A stretch of 64,000 bases of DNA from an uncultured Collinsella sp. (GCA_958445065.1 CAUCQW010000003.1:73095-137094); one strand, 5' to 3'. Counted from the first letter of the stretch, positions 39,548 through 48,464 are shown. The notes: generated by a model not told the origin, from the sequence alone. Translations and numbers: made by a program.

Positions 39548-40556
39548 GCTCGTGCACCGTCCTTTCAATGAGGTGGTTCCACGCCTGCTTGAGCGATTTG
39601 GGGGCCATGGGCCTCATGCCGTCCATGGCGTGGGCCATGCAAAATGAGGCGGCGGCTTCAAGATCGCGCACGTCAACGGTCCAAGTCCATCCCGAATCGG
39701 TGTGTGCGAGCTCACCTCGCCCGCGCGTGAGGCCGTTGATCATATCGATCTGCGTCTGCGGGGCGAACGAGAACGTAGCCGCAACGGGCGGGCGGTCGGC
39801 AAAATCGAATTCAAAGAACAGGTAGTCGTTGAGATTGAAGTCTGCAGGGATGGCGTAGGCCTTCGAAGGACGCCAAGCGCGAACGATACGGTCGCAGCGG
39901 AATGTCCTGATGTCGTCGGTGGCATTGTCGAGGCCGCAGAAGTACGCAACGCCCTCGCGCTCGAACATGCCGTAGACGCAGACGGTACGCTCTTTCTGCT
40001 CACCGCGTCCGTTCTGATATAAAAATCGCAGCGCGCATCGCTCGGCAAAGGCGCTCCATACCGCATCGACGGTGGGAGAGCGGCGGATCGGTGCTTCGTC
40101 CGCCGTCGTCCTGCCGGTGAGGTAGGCAATCTTGGAACGAATATCGGCAAGCGGCGCGGCAAAAGTGGATGAGCCGGCCGCTATTGTCTGGTCGATAGCG
40201 TTGAGCAGGATATCGGCGTCGTCTGCGGTGATGAGGCCGCCTGCCGCAAACGTGTGCTCGCGGTCGATTGTCCATGAGCTTTCCTCGGTCTCCTGCGCGC
40301 CGGCGGGGCGAACTTCCTTGATTAAGATGCCGCGTTCGAGCAGTTTGTCACGATCGCGCCGAAACTTGCGCTTATCCGAGTCGATATTGCCCGAGCCATA
40401 TCCCAGGTCAGAATCCAAGACGATCTGCTCGGTCGTCAGCGGTTCGGGGGAGCTGTTGAGTACAAAGAAAAGATTGAGGATGCGCTGAGCCGTTTTATCG
40501 AAACTGGGCTCCGAATTCCCCTTTTTAATTGTCGCGGTCGCGTCGCTTGCCGTCAT
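39534..40556 (-). CDS. WYL-domain transcriptional regulator (PafB-like)
   Basis: A 340-residue protein with an N-terminal winged helix (TAQRILNLFFVLNSSPEPLTTEQIVLD, then DSDKRKFRRDRDKLLERGI) and a WYL domain (CALRFLYQNGRGEQKERTVCVYGMFEREGVAYFCGLD, then RTFRCDRIV). A C-terminal extension (about 250-340) follows. It starts the two-gene WYL operon. Next to an exonuclease-helicase this supports, without proving, a DNA-damage role. Confidence 0.85.
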   Translation of the reverse strand: MTASDATATIKKGNSEPSFDKTAQRILNLFFVLNSSPEPLTTEQIVLDSDLGYGSGNIDSDKRKFRRDRDKLLERGILIKEVRPAGAQETEESSWTIDREHTFAAGGLITADDADILLNAIDQTIAAGSSTFAAPLADIRSKIAYLTGRTTADEAPIRRSPTVDAVWSAFAERCALRFLYQNGRGEQKERTVCVYGMFEREGVAYFCGLDNATDDIRTFRCDRIVRAWRPSKAYAIPADFNLNDYLFFEFDFADRPPVAATFSFAPQTQIDMINGLTRGRGELAHTDSGWTWTVDVRDLEAAASFCMAHAMDGMRPMAPKSLKQAWNHLIERTVHEHARA

Positions 40557-40754
40557 AGAGTCCTCGCATGAGAAGGTGGTTTGCTGCCATGATTTTAGTC
40601 CGATATGGAGATTAGGCTATATCCTTGTCCGCTCGGGGCGTTAAGATGGCCCGAATTCGGTCGTTTGCGCTCGCTCGGGGTATACTTTCGACTATATACG
40701 GTTCTAATGTGCATGCATTGGGCCTATTTGTCGGATTATGGATGTGGAGCGCAC

Positions 40755-43700
40755 ATGGCGAACACCCAGAACTATATTAACCACCTGCTGCAGAACACCG
40801 GCATCACGCCGGCATGCAGCGAAGAAGAGCGCTTGGCTGCCGAGGATATCGCTCAGATCTTCCGCAACCACGGCTTTGATCCCGAGGTTCAGGAGTTCAA
40901 TGCCCCGGCGCCCAGCAGGTTGGCATTTGCCGTTACCGGTATTCTTGCGTTTGCCGGCGCCCTGCTGATGGGCATCGGCGGCGGCATCGGCTTGGTCGGC
41001 TCCTTGCTGGCCATTGTCGGCGCCGTTCTTTACGTGCTCGAGCGCACGGGCCACCCCGTGGTTTCGCGCCTGGGCAAGACGGGCGTGAGCCAAAATGTCA
41101 TCGCCTACCACAAGGCCTCGGGCCCGCTCGCGTCTCCGCGCAACCGCCCGGTGGTCGTTGTCGCACACTACGACTCTCCCCGTGCTGAGCTGCTCGCCCG
41201 CGAGCCCTATGCTTCGTATCGTGCGCTCATCGCCAAGCTGTTGCCCGTTGCCACGGTTGCCCCTGCTGCCGTTGCCATCTTGCGTATCCTGCCGCTCCCC
41301 GGCGCGCTCAAGGTTCTGCTGTGGATTGTCGCGATCCTCGCTTCCCTCGTTGCGCTCGCCAGCGCGGCAAACATCATTTCTAACCGTTTTGTGCTTCCCT
41401 ATACGTCCGGCGCAGTGTGCAACAAGTCTTCTGTCGCCGCTATGCTCGGCGTTATGGACAACGTTGCTCCCTTCCAGGGCGAAAACGAGTTTCCCGACGA
41501 TGTTCCGTTCGATACCTATTTTGGGGAGCAGAAGCGTCGTGCCGAGGAGATGGCGCGCGCAGCAGCGGAGTATGCCGCGGCCCAACAGCAAAACGACTAC
41601 GGCAACACCATCGAGTATGAAGAGCCTACCTACGCCGAGGACGAGTTCGGTCAGCCGATTGCTCCCGACGCTCAGACCGAGCCCGAACAGGGCGAGGCTT
41701 TCGACGAGCAGATCGAGGGCTTTGAGGGTGCGTCTGCCGACGAGACGCTGATTGGCGCCATCGTGCCCGAGGATCAGAATCAGGCTGTCCAGGCCGAAGA
41801 GTTCAATGACGAGGTTCCCACTGCCGAGCCGGCGGAGGAGCCTGTCGCGGCCGAGCCCGAGCCCAGGCTCTATCGCAATGCCGCCGGCAACATCCGCTTT
41901 GGTTCGGATGCCATCCGTGCGCTCGGAATGCTTCCCGAGTCCTGCACGCTCGATTACGAGGAAGGCGAGGAGCCGACGTTTGAGCCCGAGCCTGCCCCCG
42001 TCGTGACTGCATCTGCGCCCGTTGTCGCCGTGGATGATGAGTCTGCCGCGGTTGCCGCTGCCGTTGCCGAGCCCGAGGCGGTGTCCGCGATCGATCCCGC
42101 GGCAGGACTGGACATTTTGGCTCCCGCCGCGCCGGCGCAAGACGTTACGGACGAGCCTGACGACGATTACGCTGAACAGCCGAGGCGCGTGTCTTACGAG
42201 AGCGATACTGATTTCTCGGCCGAGATTCCCGCGGCAACGCCCCATGCCGATATTGCATCCGCGTTCTCTTCGATTGGCGCCAGCGCTTCCAACTTCTTTA
42301 AGGGTGCGCTTGCAAAGGGCAGGAAATTTGTCGACGATTTCGAGGGGAAGCGCGCTGCCGCACGCGAGGCTGCCGAGCAGGAGGCTATCGCTCAGCAGCA
42401 GGCAGCCGAGGCGGCACGTGAGCGCGCGGCGCAAGAGTTCGAGCAGAACGAGGCTATGCAGTCCGTGCCTGTCGACGCCGCCGAAGCTACAACGTCCTTT
42501 GAGGCTCAGCAGCACGTCGATAGCACCATGTCGTTTGATGCCGCGCAGTTCGATTCCACGATAACGTTTGAAAAGCAAGGCACCGCGATTGCCGAGCCCC
42601 TTCCTGTTTCCGATGAGCAGGGCGACGCGGCAGACGATGACGAGCCTATTGATGCTGCCGAAATCCAAGATGTCGCCGGGCACGAGCCCGTCGAGGTCAA
42701 CTGTGACGAAGGGCAATACGCGGCAGCCGATCAAGGTGATTCGACCGAGGTCGAGCAGGAGGAAGTGCCTGCGGTTTCCGAGGCTCCCGAGACAGATGGG
42801 TCGAGGCCTTACTCCACGCAGATTTTCACCATGCCGATCCCGAGTGGTTCCGGTGCCACGGTTGCCGATGTCGCTCCCACTCAGGACGAAACGGTCGATT
42901 CCCTTATGGCCCAGATTTCCTCCCAAGCATCGCCGCGTCCGCAGATGAATGTTCCCGATCCGGCGTCGGCACCGTCGCCTGCACCCTCCTCGTCTCCGCT
43001 GGCTTCGGTCCCCGATCCGTCGCTGCCGTCGATGAAGCAGACAAACGTTGCGTCTCGCACGTCGCTGTTCGACCTTCCCGATCCCTCCGCACAGGTCAAC
43101 GACCCCTTTGCTACCGCTCAGGGTCCCGAACCCACATCGGCACCCGTTGCGCCTCCTATGCCCGTTGCGTCGGGCGCACAGCCGATCGAGACCATTTCGG
43201 CTCCCGCCCCTGCGGCACCTAAGTCTCGCAAGCGCGGCCTGGGCGGCCTGTTCGGTCGTAAAAAGAAAAACGAACAGGACAGCATGAGTGACTGGCTGGG
43301 CGTCGAAGACGATTACGATGCCAAGAAGTCCGGTCGCGGCATCGGTTCGTGGGATAATTTCGAGGACGATAACGATGGCTGGAAGGGCGGCGCTACGTCT
43401 TCCGACGGTGCTTCTTCCGAAGATATGCTCTCGGCTGTCGCTTCTATGGGCGACGATGAGCTGCTCGGTCACGATATCTGGTTTGTGGCAACGGGCGCCT
43501 CGGATTGTGATGGCGCCGGTATGAAGGCCTTCTTGGCTTCGCATCGCGATAAGCTCCGCGGCGTCTTCTTCATCAATCTTGAATCCGTCGGCGCCGGTAG
43601 GCTTTCGGTGGTGACGGTTGAGGGCGAACAGCAGCTGCTCAAGGGCGATCGCCGCATCATGAACCTGGTCAGCAAGGTGTGCAAGTCGTTCCATGTCGAT

Positions 43701-43901
43701 TGTGGCGCGCTCGAGATGCCCTATGCCAAGACCGATGCCTACGCCGCGCTCGAGGCGAGCCGCCGAGCCCTCACCATCGCCGGCGTGGACGGCACGCGTC
43801 TGGCTTGCGCTCGTACCGAGGACGACCTGCCCCACAATGTCAACCCGACGAACATTGCCACGGTATCCGAGGTCGTGACCGAGGTTATCCGCCGTTCGTA
43901 G
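40755..43901 (+). CDS. M28-like membrane protein with a giant disordered insertion
   Basis: A 1048-residue protein. The N-terminal part looks like an M28 aminopeptidase-type fold (residues 1-240: VVVVAHYDSPR with His138 and Asp140) but has two pairs of hydrophobic segments (about 57-97 and 160-205). Residues about 245-895 are acidic, Ala/Glu/Pro-rich and repetitive, surely disordered. The last about 150 residues resume the fold (DIWFVATGASDCDGAGM, FFINLESVGAG, DDLPHNVNPTN). Expected M28 catalytic features are changed: the second metal Asp position reads CNKSS and the catalytic Glu pair reads SDCDG, so it may be inactive. ATG at 40755 after GGAG. Function unknown. Confidence 0.75.
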   Translation: MANTQNYINHLLQNTGITPACSEEERLAAEDIAQIFRNHGFDPEVQEFNAPAPSRLAFAVTGILAFAGALLMGIGGGIGLVGSLLAIVGAVLYVLERTGHPVVSRLGKTGVSQNVIAYHKASGPLASPRNRPVVVVAHYDSPRAELLAREPYASYRALIAKLLPVATVAPAAVAILRILPLPGALKVLLWIVAILASLVALASAANIISNRFVLPYTSGAVCNKSSVAAMLGVMDNVAPFQGENEFPDDVPFDTYFGEQKRRAEEMARAAAEYAAAQQQNDYGNTIEYEEPTYAEDEFGQPIAPDAQTEPEQGEAFDEQIEGFEGASADETLIGAIVPEDQNQAVQAEEFNDEVPTAEPAEEPVAAEPEPRLYRNAAGNIRFGSDAIRALGMLPESCTLDYEEGEEPTFEPEPAPVVTASAPVVAVDDESAAVAAAVAEPEAVSAIDPAAGLDILAPAAPAQDVTDEPDDDYAEQPRRVSYESDTDFSAEIPAATPHADIASAFSSIGASASNFFKGALAKGRKFVDDFEGKRAAAREAAEQEAIAQQQAAEAARERAAQEFEQNEAMQSVPVDAAEATTSFEAQQHVDSTMSFDAAQFDSTITFEKQGTAIAEPLPVSDEQGDAADDDEPIDAAEIQDVAGHEPVEVNCDEGQYAAADQGDSTEVEQEEVPAVSEAPETDGSRPYSTQIFTMPIPSGSGATVADVAPTQDETVDSLMAQISSQASPRPQMNVPDPASAPSPAPSSSPLASVPDPSLPSMKQTNVASRTSLFDLPDPSAQVNDPFATAQGPEPTSAPVAPPMPVASGAQPIETISAPAPAAPKSRKRGLGGLFGRKKKNEQDSMSDWLGVEDDYDAKKSGRGIGSWDNFEDDNDGWKGGATSSDGASSEDMLSAVASMGDDELLGHDIWFVATGASDCDGAGMKAFLASHRDKLRGVFFINLESVGAGRLSVVTVEGEQQLLKGDRRIMNLVSKVCKSFHVDCGALEMPYAKTDAYAALEASRRALTIAGVDGTRLACARTEDDLPHNVNPTNIATVSEVVTEVIRRS

Positions 43902-43922
43902 ACGGAGCTCTAAGGAGTCAAC

Positions 43923-44141
43923 GTGTTTTCGTATATTAAGCGCCATTGGCCTGTCTACGTGATTTTGACCTTGATTGCCATTGCGTTAGGGTTTGGAGCT
44001 GCCTACATCGTGGGCGCGAAGGGCTCGACCCCCGCCTCCGCAATCAGCGAAGAGGTGGAGCAAGAACAGAGCACGGGTGCCGATGGGATTCCTGAGTCCG
44101 AGCAAGCAATCGTTGATGGTGGATCTTCGTCTGCAGAGTAG
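43923..44141 (+). CDS. Small single-pass membrane protein
   Basis: A 72-residue protein with a hydrophobic segment at about 8-31 (WPVYVILTLIAIALGFGAAYIVG) and an acidic Ser/Glu-rich tail. GTG start at 43923 after TAAGGAG, 21 bases beyond the M28-like gene, so it is likely its operon partner. No family recognised. Confidence 0.75.
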   Translation: MFSYIKRHWPVYVILTLIAIALGFGAAYIVGAKGSTPASAISEEVEQEQSTGADGIPESEQAIVDGGSSSAE

Positions 44142-44162
44142 ATGCGGCGATTTAAATGATTG

Positions 44163-44200
44163 AAAGCGGGCGAGCCGGGGGACTGGCTCGCCCGCTTTTT
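44163..44200 (+). terminator. Terminator after the small membrane protein
   Basis: AAAGCGGGCGAGCC (44163-44176) pairs with GGCTCGCCCGCTTT (from 44185), followed by TT. Probably also serves the convergent adhesin gene. Confidence 0.9.
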
Positions 44201-44207
44201 CATCGCG

Positions 44208-47200
44208 CTAGCGCTTCTTTGGGATTGACCTAAGGCGAGCGAACCATAGGGCTGCGGCACCCGAGGTCAGGAGCGCGGTGATGCAAGCGGCGATGGGAGC
44301 TGACCCTGTTGCCGGTAGGTCCTGCGGTAGGGTACAGCGTTGAATGACACTGTCCTCGTCATGTGACTCAAGTTTATCGCCGCCGCCGTTGCGGCAAAGA
44401 TCGACGCGTGCGCTGTTGGTGAGTGCAGTTTGGGGTGTGTAAGCCGACGTTGCCTGCATGTGCACGACTGCGCCCCGAGCATCTGTGCCAAGGATTGCTT
44501 TGGCATCGTCAAGGTCGTCGTGCTCATCTTTGAGATCATCACGGGTCCAAGAATCCGTATCGCTTCGAGTCGTAAAGTCGGCGGCTACCGCACCGTATTC
44601 AATGCGAATGCCCGTCACGACGGTATTGGATGAAAGGTCGAGTTCTTTCGCCTCGAGTGTGGCGGATTCCGTGGTCGAGACATCCGCCTTCCAGAGGTGC
44701 CAGCCGTCGTAATCGACGAGGCGGCAATCTTCACCCAGACTCTCTTTTACTTCGTCGGACTCAAGCCAAGGATTTTCGTGCCCATCGTCAAGCGTCGCGT
44801 TTGCCGGCTCATCGACGTCTGTCGAGTCCAACGGCGTCGTGCGATACCACACGTTGCACAGACCGTTGAGGTCGCCGATGGCGACGGGGGTTTCGATTGA
44901 GACGAATCTCGCCGTGCCGTCTTTGGCGCACTCAAGATCATCGGTAATCGTAAACTCATCAACCCAAGTAGCGGAATCGTTTCGAGCATCGATGGTATAG
45001 GAGAAAAGCCCATCCGTATTGGTTTGCATCGCGGCGCGGTTTTTTCCATCGCCGTTAGCCAACAGACCCTTCCCGATAGGTTGGACAAGTTCCTGACGCT
45101 TGTCGACCTGTCCTTTGATCTCGATGGGCGCATCCTTCATCGCGACGGATTGGACTTCTCCCGTATCCTTTATTTCAAACGTTATCTCCTCGGCAAGGTC
45201 ATAGGTCCGCGGAGACATCGTTTCGCGCAACGAGTAGGTACCGGGTGCAAGATGTTCGATGCGGTGCGGCTTGTCGGATGAGGTCCAGGAGTCTATTTCG
45301 GTTTTATCGGGACCATATAAGGTGAGCTGTGCGCCTTTCACTTCCTGCTCTCCGCTTGCATCGACCTTGGAGATATCAACCTTGGTGTAATCGTCGGATA
45401 CGTTAAGCCGTGCTTCCACAACGGGTGTTTTCTGGTCGGCATAGGTAAGGTCGACGATATGATGCGTCCGGTCGAGCAAGAAGCCGGTCGGCGCTTGAGT
45501 CTCGACAACCTCGTAGCGTGCGGTGCCAGATCCCAGCGGGAGGTCGTCCGCGCGTGCTTCTCCAGTTTCATCCGTCGTGACGGTAGCGACAGCCTCGCCG
45601 TCGAGCGCGGCAATGCTACCGTCGGGGCGCACGATATCACCTGAGGCACGGATCTCAAAGATGGCGCCCGCGAGGCTGCTGCCGTCTACGGCATCGGTTT
45701 TAACGATCCTGATGTTTCCGGTCGCGGCGTGGTCATAATACGAGACGATTGCAACGGGCGTTAGGTTTATATCGGCGGGTATGTTTACCTCGATCTCTCC
45801 GCCGACAAGATAGGGCTCTTTGGCCGAGGTTTCGCGTACATAATAGGTGCCCGGCACGAGCGATTCGGGCAGTGTGACGGTGCCGGTCGCGTCAGTCGTA
45901 AAGGTGTCCATTACGTTATGTGCTGGATACCAGCATGTTTGTGAGACAGGTTTGTGATTGCTGTCGAGGAGTTGGAAGGTGAATCCGGCTAGGGGAACAG
46001 AGGCGCCTGTTTGGGCATCGCGTTTTACAATCTGGAGATGCATCGACAGAGCGTGGTTGTCCACGATATATTGAAGCTCGGCGCCGTCGGAAATCTGATT
46101 GGCCTCGACGGTCCATTCCCCCGCACGTTTAAAACCCTCGGGGACGGTTTCCGGAACCTCACGAACCGTGTAGCCGGCGCGGTCGTATGGGACGGCTCCG
46201 TGGACACCGGCTGGTCGCTTGCCTGTGCCGAACCATGCTTCGGGCTGGTCTTTGGTGGAGGCAAAGCCATAGATGTTTGTAGTCAGTGTGCCAACAACCT
46301 GCTGAGAGCTGTTACTGACAACCTCAAAGACAACATCTCCTGCCGGCTGCTCCAGGCCGGATTGATCGCTATTGCCGTAGTCCTTGAATTTGGAAATCTC
46401 AAGGTCAAACGCAATGGGGATATTGGAAACGCGAGATTCGATCTCGACCACGCCTGAATCGCCGAGTTGGTCGGCTCCAACGGTGTAAGACCAACTGTCA
46501 CCGGAGGGCAAATAGCCCTCGGGCGCCTTCGATTCATAGATGGTAAAGGTTCCCAGGGGGACATCGGTGAGGGTAGCTCGACCGCTTTCATCGGTCCTGA
46601 GAGTTTGTGTCCATCCAGGGGTTGATTGCGATACGCACACGAATTCTGCTCCTGCGAGCGAAGCTCCAACTTGGGGGCCTGCATTCGTTGCGGCGTCGAG
46701 CTTTACAATGCGCAAGGTAATGGTGCCGGGTTGTTCATCAATGGTGACGTATCCGCCGTTATTCGTCGTGGTAAAGGCAATGCGATCGTGCAGGGGGATA
46801 TAACCAGCTGGCGCTGTTATCTCAACTAGGTAGTATGCCGTGTTGGGTAGGAGTGTTGCCTGCGCTCGACCGTTGCTGTCCATCTGGACGGTGCCGACAC
46901 GCGCGCCGCTGGCGCTCTCAAAAACATCGAATGTTGCCCCGTCAAACTGATAAGTATTGTTTCCGCTGGTAATGGCAGCGTTTGCAGACTGCTTTTGGAA
47001 GGAAACAGAGACCGCCGGCAGTACATAGAGCATGTCTTGACGTTTGCTGCCGCCCGATACGGTTCCTATATAGCGCCGCGCGCGGTGCGGAGCGGCTTTG
47101 ATGCTTCCTGATTTTGCGCTGTCGTGGAGCCACCGCGCAGCCGCCACGACTTCATTGTCGGCGGTAAAGTGCCCGCTCTTGGTTTTGCCCTGAGCGGTTG

Positions 47201-47639
47201 TGTAGGAGTAGGTGCCGTCGACATGGGTAGTGCCGTTGAGCATCCATACGGCAAGCTGGGTGGCGGCGCGGGCGCGATCGGGTGAAAGATGGTAACCGCC
47301 AAACGACGTGGCGGTAGGATATCCGTGACAAACGATTGCCGCGAACTCGTCGTCGAGCCACACCCAGCCTTGATCAAAGTTGAGCCATGGGCCGCCCGGC
47401 TTGGTGGGGCCGGGGCGCTCCTGGTTCATGCAGTAGGCAATCGAGGCGTCTTGAGCTTCATACTTGCCGATGAAGAAGGGCCCACAATCATCGCTAATAG
47501 TGCGGAAGCCGAGCTGGTCGTAGCCATCGACGGCAAATGCGGCTCCCGGTGCCAGACAGCCGAAAAGCAGGAAGAGGAGCAGGAGCAGCGGACCTGTTGC
47601 GATTGCGCTGTGGACAGAGTGCGTGGGTGCGTTGGACAT
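44208..47639 (-). CDS. Thioester-domain, SpaA/Cna-repeat surface adhesin with LPATG anchor
   Basis: A 1143-residue cell-wall protein. A signal peptide (1-36, ending AAFA) is followed by a thioester domain: Cys70 (AYCMNQ) and Gln128 (TQLAVW) are the pair expected to form the internal thioester that bonds covalently to host targets. Then come about six SpaA/Cna-B-type modules, many ending in E-x-x-AP-x-GY/F patterns (VEITAPAGYIPL, YESKAPEGYLPS, VETQAPTGFLLD), and a C-terminal domain of another type (about 850-1095). The end is a sortase signal LPATG (1108-1112), hydrophobic stretch and basic tail. ATG at 47639 after AAGGAGCAGCC. No sortase gene lies nearby, so a housekeeping sortase is assumed. 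Confidence 0.9.
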   Translation of the reverse strand: MSNAPTHSVHSAIATGPLLLLLFLLFGCLAPGAAFAVDGYDQLGFRTISDDCGPFFIGKYEAQDASIAYCMNQERPGPTKPGGPWLNFDQGWVWLDDEFAAIVCHGYPTATSFGGYHLSPDRARAATQLAVWMLNGTTHVDGTYSYTTAQGKTKSGHFTADNEVVAAARWLHDSAKSGSIKAAPHRARRYIGTVSGGSKRQDMLYVLPAVSVSFQKQSANAAITSGNNTYQFDGATFDVFESASGARVGTVQMDSNGRAQATLLPNTAYYLVEITAPAGYIPLHDRIAFTTTNNGGYVTIDEQPGTITLRIVKLDAATNAGPQVGASLAGAEFVCVSQSTPGWTQTLRTDESGRATLTDVPLGTFTIYESKAPEGYLPSGDSWSYTVGADQLGDSGVVEIESRVSNIPIAFDLEISKFKDYGNSDQSGLEQPAGDVVFEVVSNSSQQVVGTLTTNIYGFASTKDQPEAWFGTGKRPAGVHGAVPYDRAGYTVREVPETVPEGFKRAGEWTVEANQISDGAELQYIVDNHALSMHLQIVKRDAQTGASVPLAGFTFQLLDSNHKPVSQTCWYPAHNVMDTFTTDATGTVTLPESLVPGTYYVRETSAKEPYLVGGEIEVNIPADINLTPVAIVSYYDHAATGNIRIVKTDAVDGSSLAGAIFEIRASGDIVRPDGSIAALDGEAVATVTTDETGEARADDLPLGSGTARYEVVETQAPTGFLLDRTHHIVDLTYADQKTPVVEARLNVSDDYTKVDISKVDASGEQEVKGAQLTLYGPDKTEIDSWTSSDKPHRIEHLAPGTYSLRETMSPRTYDLAEEITFEIKDTGEVQSVAMKDAPIEIKGQVDKRQELVQPIGKGLLANGDGKNRAAMQTNTDGLFSYTIDARNDSATWVDEFTITDDLECAKDGTARFVSIETPVAIGDLNGLCNVWYRTTPLDSTDVDEPANATLDDGHENPWLESDEVKESLGEDCRLVDYDGWHLWKADVSTTESATLEAKELDLSSNTVVTGIRIEYGAVAADFTTRSDTDSWTRDDLKDEHDDLDDAKAILGTDARGAVVHMQATSAYTPQTALTNSARVDLCRNGGGDKLESHDEDSVIQRCTLPQDLPATGSAPIAACITALLTSGAAALWFARLRSIPKKR

Positions 47640-47893
47640 GGCTGCTCCTTATCCCTCGTGCGCCGCATGGGGAGGTTGCGACGCGTAGGATGAGGCTACC
47701 CCCGAGGTTCATGCGGGTAAGTACCGGAGCCTGACCAAAAGCTTGCCCAATTCCTGACAAATTGAGCTCAAATACAACAATCAGGCAAAAGCGCAGGTAG
47801 AAGATAGGGAGAACAGGAGGTCAAAGGTCCTCATCTCCACAATTGATGCGATTTTCAAACGAATCTCCACAGTTAAAACAAGCATCACCACCC

Positions 47894-47923
47894 TTGTATC
47901 GAACAAGACAACCGCGATATACT
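47894..47923 (+). promoter_or_regulatory. Promoter of tRNA-Gly
   Basis: TTGTAT (47894-47899) and TATACT (47918-47923), spacing 18, 13 bases before the tRNA. Confidence 0.72.
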
Positions 47924-47936
47924 AGCCAACACACAA

Positions 47937-48011
47937 GCGGGCATCGCCAAGTGGTAAGGCATCAGCTTCCCAAGCTGACACTCGCGGGTTCGAGTCCCGT
48001 TGCCCGCTCCA
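47937..48011 (+). tRNA. tRNA-Gly (TCC)
   Basis: 75 bases with acceptor GCGGGCA/TGCCCGC, anticodon loop CTTCCCA (TCC), T arm CGGGTTCGAGTCCCG and encoded CCA. Its last 18 bases recur three times downstream. Confidence 0.96.
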
Positions 48012-48021
48012 TTCGAATTTC

Positions 48022-48055
48022 AGGCACGGTAACGTTTCGTTACTGTGCCTTTTTC
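48022..48055 (+). terminator. Terminator after tRNA-Gly
   Basis: AGGCACGGTAAC (48022-48033) pairs with GTTACTGTGCCT (48039-48050), followed by TTTT. Confidence 0.9.
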
Positions 48056-48062
48056 AATAAAG

Positions 48063-48202
48063 TGCCGGGACTCGAACCCGACAGGGTGCGAGCGTTAAAT
48101 AAACGCGAAGCGTTTATAGCGAGCAGGCAAGGTCGCCGATAGGCGACCGCAGCCGGTGCGGATTTGCGAAGCAAATACGCGGACGTCCCGTCGTCCGCTC
48201 CA
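48063..48202 (+). repeat. tRNA-3'-end module A after tRNA-Gly
   Basis: The full module form. An inverted T-arm copy (complement CGGGTTCGAGTCCCG, about 48066-48080) and the shared AGGGTGCGAGCG precede three hairpins: TAAACGC/GCGTTTA (48100-48116), GGTCGCC/GGCGACC (48131-48148) and GATTTGC-GAA-GCAAATA (48161-48177). It ends with a near copy of the tRNA-Gly 3' end, GTCCCGTCGTCCGCTCCA, ending at 48202. Hairpin 1 shares its AAACGC/GCGTTT core with the modules after tRNA-Ser and tRNA-Lys. Confidence 0.8.
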
Positions 48203-48333
48203 TCGAGCGCGGGAGACCTTGGGACGGCCAATTCAACAAAGTCTTCCCCATCGTCTCCGTGAATCCGAGGAGATCGACCGCAGCCGGTGCGGATTTGCGA
48301 AGCAAATACGCGGACGTCCCGTTGCCCGCTCCA
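48203..48333 (+). repeat. tRNA-3'-end module B after tRNA-Gly (131 bp)
   Basis: A 131-base unit with a new 5' half and a 3' half nearly identical to module A, including hairpin 3 (arms 48289-48298 and 48302-48311). It ends with a perfect 18-base copy of the tRNA-Gly 3' end (GTCCCGTTGCCCGCTCCA). Hairpins 1 and 2 and the inverted T-arm are missing. Confidence 0.8.
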
Positions 48334-48464
48334 TCAGCCAAGGGGGATGTTGGGACACTCGGTTCGATCCGGTCTCCTTCGGCGGCTTTGCGGACCGGGG
48401 CATGCTGACCACAGCCGGTGTGCGTCCGCGACGCGGGCGCGCGGACGTCCCGTTGCCCGCTCCA
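48334..48464 (+). repeat. tRNA-3'-end module C after tRNA-Gly (131 bp)
   Basis: Again exactly 131 bases, ending in a perfect 18-base tRNA-Gly 3' copy. The 5' half has its own sequence and is unlike module B. Hairpin 3 has a different sequence (GTGCGTCCGC 48420-48429, loop GAC, GCGGGCGCGC 48433-48442) but the pairing is kept with two G:U pairs. Confidence 0.8.

Noticed and set aside
40704-43946. A 1080-codon minus-strand frame opposite the M28-like gene
   Set aside because: It mirrors the repetitive acidic region; Arg/Gly-rich product, no ribosome-binding site and no domain, while the plus-strand gene has recognisable folds.
48012-48464. CRISPR array
   Set aside because: Repeats are tRNA 3' ends spaced at 131-191 bases with structured, partly shared inserts; there is no short regular spacer pattern and no cas gene.
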